A DNA stretch of 64,000 nucleotides from Saxidomus purpurata (Eukaryota > Mollusca > Bivalvia > Venerida > Veneridae), in assembly GCA_022818135.1 (NCBI GenBank), contig JAFMSR010000008.1:31329606-31393605 (forward strand). Reading direction: 5' to 3'. The translations under genes were made by a program, and so were the position numbers. The notes beneath the pieces were generated by a model. It was not told the origin of the DNA. It was given only the letters and a program-made list of their open reading frames with translations, and made no database searches. Position 1 is the stretch's first letter; each line of letters opens with the position of its first letter. Of the stretch, positions 62,701 to 64,000 are shown in pieces.

Positions 62701-62898
62701 CTTTTAAATGACATGGTTTGTCACTGTGAAATTTGCAACGAGGATTGCACCTGTTTTTTAAGCTCACAGCCTTGTACATTTGCATGCATGTGTAGGTCAC
62801 AACGCTCTACAACCGAAAGTAGACCTGTCTGTACAAATATTTATACCCTGGAACTTGAAGTACAAAGAAATCTAGAAATCTCAGAAGCAGACATTTGA
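59711..62898 (+). CDS. Large FEN1/XPG-like (PIN-fold) protein, second coding exon
   Basis: This exon encodes residues 558-1619. Residues 558-1150 are a helical region without a motif I can name. From about 1170 the order of FEN1/XPG nucleases appears: IIYDAMAVVQ (D1180, like the N-terminal metal ligand), HIVFDRYIE (D1226, like VFDG), QEEADTR (E1327-A-D1329, like E-A-E), NSPDTDVLVL (D1353 and D1355) and TGCDTCSFFYGKGKK (D1416, followed by a GxGxK turn like the helix-two-turn-helix start). All seven acidic positions are present in order. FEN1-type enzymes cut flaps and 5' branches of DNA. The tail has a Cys cluster (1561-1585). No stop or shift occurs over 3.2 kb, so it is under selection or very young. 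Nuclease activity is inference. Confidence 0.8.
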
Positions 62899-63272
62899 CT
62901 GTATGTGCCAGTCGATATTCATAGTCATTATGAATCTGCAGTTTGAAAACTATGTTATCTTTTGAAATATAAGGATAGACACAGAGTCCTGTTTCCTGAT
63001 TAAGGACTTCACGTTATAGCATAAGGACAAAGCTTTAAATAATTGTTTTGTGTAATATAAGCAACGTCAATCATATGTGCATGTATATAAGAGTACATTA
63101 TTATTAGTAGTAGTAATACTAGTTGTTTTAACATATTCTAACGCAGTTATTGACGTAACGTCATTTCTGATTGGTTGCGTCGCCTAAATTTGCTACTTTA
63201 AAATAATGTATGTATAGTCGCATTAATCGATCGGCGTTTTAATTATCGTATTTAAACACACTGTGTGTTAGA
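62899..63272. other. 3' flank of the large gene
   Basis: Contains the 3' UTR. No AATAAA was found in the first 220 bp. A perfect short palindrome, TGACGTAACGTCA-like, lies near 63152-63164. Confidence 0.4.
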
Positions 63273-63443
63273 ATAGGGTTAACGTTTTAGTTATTTTGAC
63301 ATTTGCGACCGTATATACTGTTTTAATGATCGCAAACAGTTTTAACAGCTCAGGCCAACGTCGTCGCCGTTAAGGATATTTGCAGCCATTAAAACCGTAT
63401 ATACAGTAGCAAATATCAAAATTACAAAACAGTTAATCCTATA
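63273..63443. repeat. Palindromic MITE-like element, 171 bp
   Basis: The left arm ATAGGGTTAACGTTTTAGTT...CGTATATACTG is answered inverted by CAGTATATACGG-like sequence and AACAGTTAATCCTAT. Arms of about 64 bp are roughly three-quarters identical around a GC-richer loop (CAGGCCAACGTCGTCGCC). Confidence 0.7.
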
Positions 63444-64000
63444 ATGTAAACAACTTAATTCTGATTTATATGTTGTTATAAGATTACATAAGCCATGTTT
63501 AATTAACATTTTTCGCTAAAATTGAAGTTATAATGAAAAAGTGAGAAATCGTAAAAGGTTAAGAAAATATCATCGTTATTCAGATTGTAACGTAAATTCA
63601 CGTAAATTACACTTTACTGTTTGCCGAATGTATTCAATATAAGTTATTTAGGTAAAACACATTTTGCAAGTCTTATTTATATATTAACAATTTTTTGTGA
63701 TACAGAGAGGACTTTCCATATGTAAAACCTGTTTGAATAATGGGAGTTTTTGTCCTTTTATGTACATCACTATTCTGTTTATTGTAAATTAGAAAGCTTT
63801 CAGTTATCAGCTTAGCTTGATTTACAGGCAGTATAAATGCATATCTGCTAAAACAGGATATTTTGTGCTATTTTTAAAAGAATGTTTTTTCAGTGCAAAA
63901 ATAGACGTTACATAATTATGAATATGTTGAATGAAAAAATGTGCAGCTTCAGCCTAAATGCTTAGATTTAATGTAAGAACACACTTTTATTTAAGGTAAC
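63444..64000. other. No gene recognised
   Basis: AT-rich sequence to the window end; nothing identified. Confidence 0.4.

Overview
This window looks like nuclear DNA of a marine invertebrate, most likely a bivalve mollusc. It is AT-rich, gene-poor and full of transposable-element debris. Genes have introns with GT/AG borders. One short array matches my recollection of the bivalve pearl/BIV160 type (about 160-bp core repeats). There are no operons, ribosome-binding sites or other prokaryotic features. The species cannot be named from the sequence.

Layout. 1-10500: a composite repeat present as two direct copies (1-984 and 6125-7064) and an inverted fragment (10225-10490). A second repeat family (985-2845 and 8165-8782) is split in its first copy by a pearl-like element carrying six 167-bp units. 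A 29-bp x 14 minisatellite and several tRNA-derived SINE fragments lie in between. 11300-14800: further dispersed repeats and a Ty3/Gypsy remnant. 16939-23100: a nearly full-length I-group LINE on the + strand, with ORF1 zinc knuckles and then endonuclease, reverse transcriptase, RNase H and a Cys/His motif; three single-base frame breaks disable it. 28376-30438: a foldback element with long arms of degenerate short repeats and a 6-bp target duplication. 31983-35040: an old LINE on the - strand. 35135-35634: a 500-N assembly gap. 35708-38233: the last two exons of deoxycytidylate deaminase (DCTD). 42441-44431: a Tc1/mariner-type remnant and a 469-bp miniature LTR retrotransposon. 46300-50700: palindromic elements, a young SINE with an 11-bp target duplication, and a 96-bp duplication. 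51690-54160: a degenerate Penelope-like element with a GIY-YIG domain, followed by a 46-bp minisatellite. 57366-62898: a large, intact, intron-containing gene.

The large gene is the main object of interest. With one predicted intron removed it encodes 1619 residues: two N-terminal Cys/His clusters, a long central region, a C-terminal part that reproduces the order of acidic catalytic residues of FEN1/XPG nucleases (PIN-like fold), and a Cys-rich tail. It is intact while almost everything around it is decayed. DCTD is the only gene here with a clear housekeeping role. The two genes show no functional link; the rest of the window is a record of transposition.
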